From Aldrovandia affinis (taxonomy: Eukaryota; Chordata; Actinopteri; Notacanthiformes; Halosauridae): a stretch of 64,000 nt of DNA. The notes beneath the pieces are model-generated. The model did not search any database and was not told where the DNA came from. It saw nothing but the letters and a program-made list of their open reading frames with translations. The DNA is taken from assembly GCA_029706075.1 (NCBI GenBank), contig JAINUG010000114.1, forward strand, positions 1,984,001 through 2,048,000. Reading direction: 5' to 3'. Positions 10,778 through 20,295 of this stretch are shown piece by piece (position 1 is the first letter of the stretch; each line of letters opens with the position of its first letter). Made by a program: the position numbers and the translations under genes.

Positions 10778-11432
10778 ATATATATACAGTATACTGTATA
10801 TATATTGTAACGCAACCAAGGGTGTGGGGTTTCCACTCCACCAATAATTGATAACTTAATCAATATACAATGGTAAAATGGAGACAGTTCAAAAGTAAAA
10901 CGAGATTTATTGATTACAGCGGAGTATTCCGCGGAAGGAAATGCCACTCCCGTGGCAGGGAAACACGGCTTGCAACAAATGTCACTGGAAATACAACAAT
11001 GTCCACAAACTTTCGCTCTCGTTGTTGTGTTGTCCGTGATCCAATTCCGTAGTCGTTGTCTGTTCCAGGGTCAATCCTTTGTCGTCGTCGTCGTCCAATC
11101 CATTGTCGTTTATCCAAAAAAAGAATCCGTCCATTTGCCACAAAATAATAATCCCAAGCAAAAACTTTTCAAAAGAACAAAGCGGTGTTAATTCAACACG
11201 CGTACTTTCTCTCTAACAAAACTCTTTCTCTCTCTCTCTCCAAGCCCTTGCCCACACAATCCCGTACCTACTCCCAACAACACACTTGAGGGAGAGCGCA
11301 CCTTTTAACCATTCTTAATCGCGCTTATGCCCTTCAGCTGGGGAATTAGTCCCAGGGTTCCCAATTGACCCTTCGCTAAACCACGCCCCCCTTAGTTATT
11401 GTTGCTAAGGCCGTCAAGCTTTCGGAGACAGC

Positions 11433-11710
11433 ATGGCGCTCCCACTGTCGCTAACTGCACTCCCTGGAGAAATATTGTCCAATTTTTGGAAAATAGAAAA
11501 AGCGATTTCAGATAGAAGCAGACAGAAGGGTCTACAATATGCATTTGAAGGTTATATTCAAGATATCACACTGACTCAGCAACAAAATGACGTAAAAAAA
11601 TTAAGATAGCGAAAGCCTACAGATCAGAGTAAAAGTGAACCACCCCATCACCGGGCGATTGAGACAGAGGACAACGACATTAAGGAGCAACACTGTTCCT
11701 GTAAAGCTGG
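11433..11710 (+). pseudogene. N-terminal exon of an ISL2EU-like second protein (start of a SWIM zinc finger)
   Basis: ATG at 11433 opens MALPLSLTALPGEIL...; a TAG at 11607 interrupts, but the same frame continues through SKSEPPHHRAIETEDNDIK to EQHCSCKAG, followed by a donor-like GGGTAGGT at 11711. HCSCKAG looks like the first half (CxC) of a SWIM zinc finger. In ISL2EU elements a second protein with SWIM and YqaJ-nuclease domains accompanies the transposase, from memory of that family. The remaining exons, including any YqaJ domain, are absent, so this is an internal-deletion derivative. The frame lies 66 bases inside the left terminal repeat, as expected for a first exon. Confidence 0.6.
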
Positions 11711-11815
11711 GTAGGTCTCTATTCACTATTACAATCATTAAAAAGCAAAAGCAGTAGGCCTATATAACGTTACATTCAGTAGTAAGTTAGCTAGCATTAG
11801 CTAACTAACGTAACA

Positions 11816-11971
11816 TTAGTCGCCTATAGTGTGCTGTAACGACATTACTCTGGTTAGCTCCACAGGTAGCTCCATACCTGGACCTCTGTAAAGCAAAAAT
11901 ATCAGCAGTGTGTCAGCCCAGTCTTCCACAAGATTTGGGTACTCGGGACTGGGCTTCCCATTGACAAAGTG
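11816..11971 (-). pseudogene. second THAP exon of the ISL2EU-like transposase
   Basis: Follows an acceptor-like TTTCATTACTATTTCAG. It begins HFVNGKPSPEYPNLVED, which fits the end of a THAP domain (final zinc His, then F and the conserved proline-rich stretch), and stays open to TAA at 11816. The zinc Cys two residues before the His is not encoded here, so an intermediate exon is missing or lost. Confidence 0.65.
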
Positions 11972-12171
11972 CTGAAATAGTAATGAAAAATAGTATTACA
12001 TTTTGACATCAAGGTAACGTTACCCACTTGGTTTTCTAGAGCTTGACTGTAACATCTTAACGTTAGCAAGCTGGCTGGATCATGAATAACAAAGCTAACA
12101 TTTAGTCTAACTTTACCAACGTTGCAACCCGGAGTTGTATATCCAGACCGTAGCCACGTTAGCTTAGCTGG

Positions 12172-12291
12172 CTAACACTTTTCAGGATTTGATTTAGGTT
12201 TTGTAAAGGGAAAAAAACTTATATCTCCTTCAAACCTCTCTGGGTAACGAGTGTCACTGTTACACGTGCCCCAGGCACAACGTTTAACCAT
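12172..12291 (-). pseudogene. first THAP exon of the ISL2EU-like transposase
   Basis: ATG at 12291 gives MVKRCAWGTCNSDTRYPERF, then FFPFTKPK and EKC before TAG. Cys5 and Cys10 form the opening CxxxxC pair of a THAP zinc-binding domain, and FFPF.KP is the usual next landmark. The invariant Trp and last Cys are not in this exon. The start is about 170 bases inside the right terminal repeat. THAP domains bind the terminal repeats in P-element and fish Harbinger/ISL2EU transposases; which of these applies is inferred from the partner exon and the AT duplication. Confidence 0.7.
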
Positions 12292-12557
12292 AATTTGCTA
12301 AAAATCCGCAAAACCAGCTCGAAAATGAAGAAAATTTCTCATTTTTGCGTGAAAGTCAATGGAAGGCAGGAAAAAACTGTCGGATCCTCTGTCAGAGTAT
12401 GTAAAACATGGCGCTGTGATTGGCCAGTTTGCGTTTTGGGGCGTGGTTTAGCGAAGGGTCAATTCTGCATGGGGGTGGAGCCAGCGGGTGGAGAAGTATT
12501 TCGCCTCCACAATGACGCCATAGAACGCGCCTACTCGGGCACTACACACCCTCCCCG

Positions 12558-13340
12558 TCAGCTCCAACCCGGAGGGTTGCTGTGGAGCACATAAAAACTA
12601 CAAGGTTGTAAGGACAGAAACCAGTGGGTCACCCTCACGTTACTCTCACGGTTCTTTGACATCCACACCAACGGTGCATGTTCGGTTACCAATGTAAATT
12701 TTCGTCCTAATAAATAATATCTGAGTGTCTCCAGTGCCCATTTGATCGCAAGGCACCCTTTTTCCACCGTAGAGTACCTTGTCTCTCTCGGCAGCAACTT
12801 ACGGCTTATGTACATCACAGGGTGTTCTTCACCCCCCTGTACTTGAGACAGGACTGCCCCGATTCCAGTCTCGGACGCATCCGTTTGGACCAGCAGGGGC
12901 TTTTGAAAGTCCGGAGTGACCAGCACCGGTCCGGAACAGAGCGCCGCCTTGAGGTTCTGGAATGCGGCCTCCTCGGTCTCGGTCCACTCCACCCGTTGCG
13001 GCAACTTTTTCCAGGTCAGGTTGGTCAACGGGCTAGCCAGGGATGCAAAGTGGGAGATAAATCGTCGGTAATAACTGGCCAGCCCGATGAATATACACAC
13101 CTGTTTCTGTGTCGTGGGGCGGGGCCAGTTCTGGATCGACTCGATCTTGGCTGCTTGGGGCTTGACCAACCCTCGGCTAATGGTGTAGGCCAGGTACTCT
13201 GCCTCCTGTAGGCTAAGGTGGCACTTCCGGGGGTTTGCTGTCAGCCCTGCCCCTCTTAGTGCATGCAGCACCTCCTGCATTTACCTGAGATGGGTTCCCC
13301 AGTCTTCTCCATGGATGACGATGTCGTCCAGGTATGCGGC
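12558..13340 (-). pseudogene. reverse transcriptase C-terminal part and RNase H (Gmr1-type pol)
   Basis: Upstream of 13280 the same frame shows VAAYLDDIVIHG, the YxDD active site of RT, then a TAA at about 13280. It continues GLTANPRKCHLSLQEAEYLAY, the connection domain IQNWPRPTTQKQV and LASYYRRFI, and the RNase H motifs LLVQTDASETGIGAVL (first Asp), YSTVEKGCLAI (Glu) and LVTEHAPLVWM. It stops at 12558, right before the polypurine run and the 3' LTR. RNase H is therefore the last pol domain, with no integrase after it. Confidence 0.9.
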
Positions 13341-13683
13341 AACATACTGTCGCATGGCATGGCAGTTTCCGGTACTGATATAGGCCATCCGGGGTAGCGA
13401 ACGCCGTCTTTTCCCTGGACTCCCTTGTCAGGGGCACCTGCCAGTACCCCTTCATCAGGTCCAGCATGCTGATGTATCTTGCCATCCCGAGCCGCTCGAT
13501 CAGCTCATCCACCCTAGGCATGGGGTACGCATCAAATTTTGACACCTCATTCAGTTTCCTAAAATCATTGCAGAACCTGATTGTTCCATCAGGCTTGGGG
13601 ACCAGGACTATGGGGCTGCACCACTCACTACGGGACTCCTCTATGATCCCGGCCGCCAACATCGCCTGCACTTCGCGGCGCAC
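13280..13683 (-). pseudogene. reverse transcriptase N-terminal part (Gmr1-type pol)
   Basis: The frame reads VQAMLAAGIIEESRSEWCSP, then VLVPKPDGTIRFCNDFRKLN, YPMPRVDELIERLG and YISMLDLMKGYWQVPL, which carries the first catalytic Asp of RT. After YQYRKLP about 20 codons expected before the YLDD motif are missing and the frame shifts. RT begins right where the integrase-side frame (13725) ends, giving the order IN-RT. Confidence 0.9.
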
Positions 13684-13724
13684 CGCTTCGCGCCGCGCCT
13701 CAGGAATGCGGTACGGACGCTGTG

Positions 13725-14950
13725 TTACCTTGACTCCCGTCTCTCCCTTGACTCTGTCTCTCCCGGGTCCACCGAGAAGACATCTCTATGGCGGCCCACG
13801 AGCTCCCGTAGCTCCTGTCGTTGGGCCGTGCTCAGTTGTTCCGCTAGCAGAACCTCATCTGCCTGGCTGGCTGTAAAACACAGCTGCAGTCCCCCCTCTG
13901 GGACCTGGTCGCTGACATGCCACTTTTTCAACAGGTTAATATGGTACAGCTGCATTTTCTTTCTACGGTCGGGTTGACTTACCCTATAATTAACCTCGCC
14001 CACTTTCTCTAGGACCTCGTACGGTCCTTTCCAGCGGGCGAGGAACTTGCACTCGGATGTGGGGACCAGCACCAGTACCTGATCCCCGGGCTGAAACTCC
14101 CGGAGCTGTTCCCCACAATTGTAGACGCGCTGCTGCGCCTCCTGTGCCTCCTGCATATGTTCACATACGATGGGCCACAGGGTGGTCATCCGCTCTCTCA
14201 TCTCGGTCACGTGCTCCACTACAGTTCGGTGGGGGGATGGCTGGGCCTCCCAGGTTTCTTTAGCCAGGTCCAGCATGCCCCGGGGCCGTCGGCCATATAG
14301 CAGCTCAAAGGGGGAGAAGCCCGTGAAGCCTGTGGTACCTCTCTGACCGAAAACATCAGAAAGGGGAGGAGCTGGTCCCAATTTCATCCATCTGCCTCCA
14401 TCACCTTCCGCAACATACTCTTCAGGGTTCGGTTGAACCTTTCAACAAGACTGTCAGTCTGGGGGTGGTACACAGACGTACATATTTGTCTGATCTCTAG
14501 TAACTGGCATAAGTCTCGCATTACCTTGCTCATAAAGGGAGTGCCCTGGTCCATCAGGATCTTCTCCGGTATGCCGACCCGGGAGAACAGCAGCATCATC
14601 AGCATCTCATGCGATGCCCTTGGTGGCCATCGTCTGCAGGGGAATGGCTTCGGGGTACCGTGTGGCATAGTCCAAGATGACCAGGATGTATTGGAACCCC
14701 TTCCTGCTTTTTGGGAGGGGCCCGATGAGATCTAACGTGATCCGGCTAAAAGGAACAGAGATTATTGGCAAAGGGATTAAAGGGCTCTTATACTTGGGCT
14801 TGGGCGCCACCCTCTGGCACTCCCAGCACTCTCAGCTGAATTTCTCAACCACAAGTTTTATCCCTGGCTAATAGAATCGTGCCTTGATCCGTTCTGAGGT
14901 CTTCTCGACCCCCAAGTGTGCCCCCAGCACGTGCGCATGCGCCAACTGTA
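13725..14950 (-). pseudogene. integrase (Gmr1-type pol), upstream of RT
   Basis: From the right: HAHVLGAHLGVEKTSERI followed by CWECQ gives the zinc-binding H2C2 region (two nonsense codons within). Then ISVPFSRITLDLIGPL with the first Asp and YILVILDYATRYPEAIPL. A frame change leads to GIPEKILMDQGTPF (second Asp) and SVYHPQTDSLVERFNRTLK (Glu). After another frame change come TGFSPFELLYGRRPRG and the C-terminal FLARWKGPYEVLEKVG, a GPY/F motif, ending in a linker rich in Arg and Glu that runs towards RT. All catalytic residues can be seen, but in three frames. Confidence 0.88.
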
Positions 14951-14999
14951 AAACAGTGTTCACCATGGAGTGTGGCACTAACAGCTGCTCTATCTCACG

Positions 15000-15228
15000 C
15001 CCCTTCACTCATGACTACCTGGTATAGGAGTTGCTTTTTAATGGCAAAATGAGGATACGTTTTGTTGTTTACCCCCTCCATGAGAGTCCCGTCGACCACC
15101 GTGATGTGTTGGAAGGCATGTCTTAGATTCTGGTCCTCCAGTTGGTTCCAAACCGACCAGTCAAGGGCGGGGACTCTGGCGCCTCCTCGTGGCCCATCGG
15201 GAACAATTCCTCCTATGTCAGCTCTTCC
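15000..15228 (-). other. spacer between protease and integrase of the Gmr1-type element
   Basis: Low-complexity Gly/Pro/Arg-rich frames; no motif recognised. Probably a linker of the polyprotein. Confidence 0.4.
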
Positions 15229-15867
15229 TCAACTGGGGTTGCCTCGGCAGCGCCGGCCTCTGACGGCCCCTCTGCTGACGGCTGCGGGTCCGCTCCCTGA
15301 AATCCCCACAGTCTGGCGACCCGCCTCGGATTCGGACCCCACCTCCGATGAGGGCGGCAGATCCGCCCCCTGAACTTCGCCCCATGGGGGGCCTTGGGTT
15401 GCCCTTGCCGCTTCCCCTTTTCGGCCACCTCTCATCTTTCTTCGCCTTCCCTCTTCCCCCCGCATCCCTGTCCAGAGCTGGGGAAATATTGGGCAATCCC
15501 GTCCCAGGAGCACCGGAACTGGCAGGTTTTCGATGACCCCGGCCTTTCCAACGTACTGCCCCTTGGTCGTCTGTAGCTTCAAGAGGGTCACGGGGTAATA
15601 CTTGTTCTCCCTGTGGATGCAGGAAATGGCCATCTTCTCGGGTTGAAGTTCCGCCCGGGCGTACTCGGGGCGGACCAGGGTCACCATGCTCCCGGAGTCG
15701 AGCAGGGCTGTGGTGTCTTTGCCGTTGGCCCTCACTGGCATCAGGGGCGATGGGCACCCCTCGGTGGCCCAGCAGGACAGCAGCAACCCACAGGGTTTTG
15801 CGGGCGGGGTGTCTGTGGTGGATGCGGTCCACATCACCACGTCCCATCGGGGACAATTCCAGGACAA
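15229..15867 (-). pseudogene. retropepsin-type aspartic protease region (Gmr1-type)
   Basis: The frame carries VRANGKDTTALLDSGSMVTLV, with the catalytic DSG triad, then HRENKYYPVTLLKL and VIENLPVPVLLGRDCPIF, where LLGRD is the second conserved protease block. The tail is rich in Gly, Arg and Glu. It overlaps the end of the gag frame (15834) in a different frame, so either a frameshift site or a mutation separates gag from pol. Confidence 0.85.
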
Positions 15868-16596
15868 TGTCCCACCTCTCCACAGTCAAAACATAGCCTG
15901 CGGTCTTTGGTCATGAAGGGGCATCTCCTTGGTGGGCTGGGTAGTGCCCGGGTTCCTTCTCTGATCCTTGCCCCTGTCATCCCGTCCAGTTTCGGTCTTT
16001 CCAGGGTTCGGATCGAGGCTTCGGGCTTCTCAGGTTCGGGTCGGGAGGGTCGGCTGCTGCGCAGGACCTCTACAGCGGCTTGGTATCCCTCCACCAGCAC
16101 CACTAGTTCATCGGCGCTCTGGGGGTTCGCCTGGCTTGCCAATTTCTTGGCTTCAAAAGGTAGGGAGCACAAAAATGTGTCAATTACAAATCGTTCCATG
16201 GGCGTTAGGGCAGCTGGTTCCGTGGTCATCCAGTTCTTGGCCAGGCGGATCAGGTCGTGCATCTGGGCTCGGGGCGGTAAGGTGGTGTCGAAGGTCCAGT
16301 TGTGGAATTTCTGTGCCTGGCTGATGAGGCTGTGCCCTGCGCAACACAGAATTTCCCTCTTCAGGACAGTGTAGTCAGCGGCCTGGACCTCATCCAAATC
16401 CTGGTGGAGCACATGGATCATCTTCACTATGAACGCACTGGGGTTTGGTCGGCGGGGGGTTGCGGTAGCTGACAGCTGCGCTACTTCCTGTCTCAGAAGA
16501 GTTGTCTGCTGCCACTGCTCGTCCAGCAGCGCTTGGTTGTACCCAGCTGCGCAGCGTGACTTTTCTTGAGCTGTCTAATGAGTGGCTCCATTTCAC
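15834..16596 (-). pseudogene. gag with SCAN-like region and zinc-knuckle remnant (Gmr1-type)
   Basis: The 198-codon frame from 16427 contains AQKFHNWTFDTTLPPRAQMH, RLAKNWMTTEPAALTPMERF, VIDTFLCSLPFEAKKL and PQSADELVVLVEGY. This helical pattern (LPPRAQ..L..L...W..PE...M..F.L..FL..LP......V....P.S..E.V.LVE) closely follows the vertebrate SCAN domain, which is thought to descend from a Gmr1-type gag. Near the end CFDCGEVGHC gives the first part of a CCHC knuckle; the last Cys is lost to a frame change. A short upstream frame (16596-16390) may hold the gag N-terminus. Confidence 0.8.
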
Positions 16597-16629
16597 GTTG
16601 TACAGAGTAAGTTATTTATTAAATGGCGT

Positions 16630-16655
16630 AATAGTTGCCCGCATTCTCCACCATA
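16630..16655 (-). promoter_or_regulatory. primer-binding region next to the 5' LTR
   Basis: Directly inside the LTR, the minus strand reads TATGGTGGAGAATGCGGGCA. The family D element has a nearly identical stretch at 858-880. I cannot assign the tRNA primer. Confidence 0.5.
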
Positions 16656-17287
16656 TGTAGCGCAACCAAGGGTGTGGGGTTTCCACTCCGCCAATAATTG
16701 ATAACTTAATCAATAAACAACGGTAAAATGGAGACAGTTCAAAAGTAAAACGAGATTTATTGATTACAGCGGAGTAATGGAAATGCCGCTCCCGTGGCAG
16801 GGAAACACAGCTTGCAACAAATGTCACTGGAAGTACAACAATTTCCACAAACTTTCGCTCTCGTTGTTGTGTTGTCCGTGATCCAATTCCATAGTCGTTG
16901 TCTGTTCCGGGGTCAATCCTTTGTCGTCGTCGTCCAATCCGTTGTCGTTTATCCAAAAAAAGAATCTGTCCGTTTGCCACAAAATAATAATCCCAAACAA
17001 AAACTTTTCAAAAGAACAAAGTGGTGTTAATTCAACACACGTACTTTCTCTCTAACAAAACTCTTTCTCTCTCTCTCTCCAAACCCTCACCCACACAATC
17101 CCATACCTACTCCCAACAACGCACCTGAGGGAGAGCGCACCTTTTAACCATTCTTAATCGCGCTTATGCCCTTCAGCTGGGGAATTAGTCCCAGGGTTCC
17201 CAATTCTGCGCGGGGGTGGAGCCAGCGGGTGGAGAGGTATTTCCCCTCCAGAATGATGCCATAGCACGGGCCTACTCGGGCGCTACA
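16656..17287 (-). repeat. 5' LTR of the Gmr1-type element (632 bp)
   Basis: Plus-strand ends TGTAGCGCAACC and GGGCGCTACA. It is the uninterrupted version of 10806-12546 and gives the empty site for the ISL2EU-like insertion (CCCAATTCTGCG). Confidence 0.9.
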
Positions 17288-17296
17288 ATATATATA

Positions 17297-18408
17297 CACC
17301 AATCAGCCACAACATTAAAACCACCTGCCTAATATTGCATAGGTCCCCCTCATGCAACCAAAACAGCTCTGACCCGTCGAGGCATGGACCACAAGACCTC
17401 TGAAGGTGTCCATGGACTGGCACCAAGACGTTAGCAGCAGATCCTTTAAGTCCTGTAAGTTGCGAGGTGATGCCTCCATGGATCAGACTTCTTGGTCCAG
17501 CATATCCCACAGATACTCGATCGGATTGAGATCTGAGGAATTTGGAGGCCAAGTCAACACCTTAAATTCCTTGTCATGTTCCTCAAACCACGTCTGAACA
17601 ATTTTTGCAGTGTGGCAGGGCGCATTATCCTGCTGAAAGAGGCCACTGCCATCAGGGAATACCGTTGCCATGAAGGGATGCACTTAGTCTGCAACAATGT
17701 TTAGGTAGGTGGTACGTGTCAAAGTAACATTCACATGAATGCCAGGACCCAAGGTTTCCCAGCAGAACATTGCCCAGAGCATCACACTGCCTCTGCCGGC
17801 TTGCCTTCTTCCCATAGTGCATCGTGGTGCATCTCTTCCCCAGGTAAACGACACACACACATCCACATGATGTAAAAGAAAATGTGATTCATCAGACCAG
17901 CCCACCTTCTTCCATTGCTCCATGGTCCAGTTCTGACGCTCACGTGCCCATTGTAGGCACTTTCGGCGGAGGACAGGGGTCAGCATGGGCACTCTGACCG
18001 GTCTGCAGCTACGCAGCCCCATACGCAGCAAGCTGCGAAGCACTGTGTGTTCTGACACCTTTCTATCATAGCCAGCATGAACCTTTTCAGCAATTTATGC
18101 TACAGCAGCTCTTCTTGGGTGCCCATGACCCTGTCGCCGGTTCACCGGTTGTCCTTCCTTGGACCGCTTTTGGTAGGTACTAACCACTGCATACCGGAAA
18201 CACTCTACAAGACCTGCCGTTTTGGAGATGCTCTGACCCAGTCGTCTAGCCATCACAATTTGATCACTCAGATCCTTACGCTTGCCCATTTTTCCTGCTT
18301 CCAACACATCAACTTCAAGAACTGAACTTGTTGCCTAAAAATTGACAGGTGCCAAACACGATCAATGTTAATTTCATCCAGTGGTTTTAATGTTGTGGCT
18401 GATAGGTG
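17297..18408 (-). mobile_element. Tc1-like transposon, near complete, TA flanked
   Basis: Terminal inverted repeats CACCAATCAGCCACAACATT (17297) and AATGTTGTGGCTGATAGGTG (to 18408), each followed by GGTTTTAATG-type sequence and flanked by TA. It lies about 10 bp beyond the end of the gypsy 5' LTR. Confidence 0.92.
17300..18307 (-). pseudogene. Tc1-like transposase with three nonsense codons
   Basis: Read from 18307: [20 protein letters not shown] begins a helix-turn-helix region, [11 protein letters not shown] is the AT-hook-like linker, then TAA at 18095. The same frame resumes with EKVHAGYDRKVSEHTVLRSL and WSDESHFLLH (first Asp), GRGSVMLWAMFCWE, TAA at 17684, FQQDNAPCHTAK (second Asp), and SSDLNPIEYLWDMLD (Glu). 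After TGA near 17480, SMEASPRNLQDLKDLLL follows, ending at GRWF. All three stops are in one frame and there is no frameshift. Each stop is one C-to-T change from the residue expected in the family (Gln, Gln, Arg). Confidence 0.92.
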
Positions 18409-18410
18409 TA

Positions 18411-20264
18411 TATATTATTATATTTAAGAATAATTGAATGGAAATGGACAGCACAGGGTGTTGTGGTTCATTTTCAGATTAATTTTATATAGATGTTAAA
18501 TTAGGACTACAAGGTAAACAGATCATTTTTCACAGAGCACTAAGGTGTGCCCTTCCATCAAATTTGTTTTCTTAAGCCAAAAGCAAAATTGCATAAACAC
18601 ACAATAATCATCCATAGTCACAATAATATCAGTAATGCATGTTAACAGAGGATGTGCATGTTTTCAGTACGCCTAATGAAAGGGATGCCTGTGGCATACA
18701 CCATGGCAACAGTGGTAGCGGATATGGAGCCAGGCGGTAGCATGTGCAGGAAGTACACAGGGATTACTTTGCGGGTGTTACAGTAAGGTGTAAATGTAAG
18801 GATTGATGGCTGCGACGATCGCTCAGGAGCATAAACAGGAACGTTTAAATGTGCCCTGTAGAGAGATGAGTTGGCAGGGAGAGTGAGGTTTGGGGAGAAA
18901 ATAAACACGAGTATAAATAATCAAAACACTAACACAAACAAACAAACAAACATGAGTAGTACAACAAAAGCTCAGAATGGTACCACTGGAAAACTTGACT
19001 AGCAAACACAGGGAATAACCATTAAAGACAGAACAGACCACTTAAATGAGGGCACGAAACAAGGCACAGGTTAGAAAAAACACATTTTAAATATACTCCA
19101 AGTTCCAAATAAGTTTCACAAAGTTGTTGATGGTTGCATCACCAAACTTTTGAACAGGACTGATCACAGGTTTTAGGTAGTAGCTGGCTGAGTTACTCTT
19201 TACTACAAATACTAGCGTACCAAAGAAAATGCAAGCATGAATTGCAACATTGAACACATCCTGACTAATTTATACATTGCCCCCTTTGATTTCAATGGTA
19301 AATACGATTAATTGAATCTTTCTAATTTATTCACTGTAATAAGTCACACATTGCTGTGTACAACCCATTGATTTATAGTATTATTTCATCAAAGGCATAT
19401 GAAAGCATTCATATATCCAATGCAAGGCTATTTCTATGAACACTAGACATAGTGTTCAATTTTAATTCATTATTTCTCTCCTCAATATCCTACAGCACCA
19501 GTGAAAATGAGGTCTCTTTTTTGCTTTCTGAAGTCACATTCGTTTTTCATAAAGCAGAATATCTTGATTTAATTGGTCAGGACAATGTCAATTTAAACTT
19601 TAAACTTCTGCATTTAAACAGTTAGACTGCATACCAGGTTTAAGATCCTGGATGTGTTGCCTAACAAGATGAATTTCATGAAATCGGAAAGACAAAGTTG
19701 TTCCACAATGTTTACAGAAGTAAGTCAATGCACTCATTAATTCTCCTTTGTGAAATACCCCCCTGATGGTGTCTGCTGATTTAGACATTTTCACTTCTCA
19801 CACTTCCTGTTTTAGGAGATTTTAATCTTATTTAAGGTGTTTTATTCAGCACAAAGGCTTAAAAAAAAAAAAGATGATACTGAGTATGATGCTCAAACTG
19901 TATATACTCTGCATTATTTGCAATATGTGGAAATCAGAATTAGCTTAGACATGTGGTTCCCAATACCTCAGTAGAAGTATAATACTCTTGAGTTCTCTCT
20001 GTCTTTCTACACAGGAGTTGGCAGTGAACTCAGGGGCCTCCCTGAATGGTAGCTGACCCCTGTGCTCATCTGGCTTAATCCTATTCATTGGGCCATTGCC
20101 CTTGGCATTTGGGTCACCTCTCAGCCCATTTGAGCTGACCAGCAGATAACACTATTTGGTTTGAGGCTATTATATCCACAAATGTGCATTCAGCTGTGTT
20201 AACAGTGTACAAAGACAAAAACATTACCAGTCCTAAAAAAACAGCATTTCACCCTTATTTAGCT
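18411..20264. other. intergenic, one weak zinc-finger-like ORF
   Basis: Minus ORF 19600-19794 (64 codons) contains YFCKHCGTTLSFRFHEIHLV followed by RQH, a C-x2-C...H pattern a little like the BED/CGGBP fingers of hAT-derived proteins. No flanking homology or splice context supports it. The rest shows nothing recognisable. Confidence 0.35.
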
Positions 20265-20295
20265 TAACTTTGTTGTAGTTGAGATGAGTCACAAC

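Larger units (their letters stand above)
11367..12460. mobile_element. ISL2EU-like DNA transposon, internally deleted, inside the LTR
   Basis: Terminal inverted repeats GACCCTTCGCTAAACCACG...CGTGGTTTAGCGAAGGGTC bound a 1,094-bp segment absent from the sister LTR at 16656-17287. The junctions read AATT on both sides. This can be a 4-bp AATT duplication or a 2-bp AT duplication with TGACCC/GGGTCA ends; the latter fits ISL2EU elements. Inside, convergent first exons of two genes face each other: a SWIM-type frame on plus and a THAP frame on minus. Confidence 0.75.
10806..12546 (-). repeat. 3' LTR of the Gmr1-type element, interrupted
   Basis: TGTAACGCAACC... at 10806 matches 16656 through to CCCAATT (11366). 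After a 1,094-bp insertion it resumes at 12461 (AATTCTGCATGGGGG) and ends GGGCACTACA at 12546. A GGGGAGGG purine run lies just inside the LTR at about 12550, as expected for the polypurine tract. Confidence 0.9.
10806..17287 (-). mobile_element. Ty3/gypsy retrotransposon of Gmr1 type, with both LTRs
   Basis: Two LTRs in the same orientation (10806-12546 interrupted; 16656-17287) flank a coding interior on the minus strand. From right to left the domains are gag with a SCAN-like region (16427-15834), aspartic protease (15867-15229), integrase (about 14950-13725), reverse transcriptase (13683-13280) and RNase H (13280-12558). The integrase upstream of RT is unusual for Ty3/gypsy and is the defining order of the Gmr1 group of deuterostome elements. 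Flanks read ATAT on both sides but lie in TA-rich sequence, so the target duplication is uninformative. Several stops and frame breaks show it is dead. Confidence 0.85.

Noticed and set aside
15218-15889. 223-codon minus ORF beginning MTVERWDIVLELSP
   Set aside because: Shadow frame of the protease region; the DSG and LLGRD motifs are in the other frame.
15613-16374. 253-codon plus-strand ORF
   Set aside because: Antisense to gag/protease of the Gmr1-type element; GC-rich antisense frames stay open by chance.
19600-19794. Minus-strand ORF with YFCKHCGTTLSF...RQH, a possible BED-like zinc finger
   Set aside because: Only one short frame, no transposase or splice context, and the pattern is too loose to call a domain.
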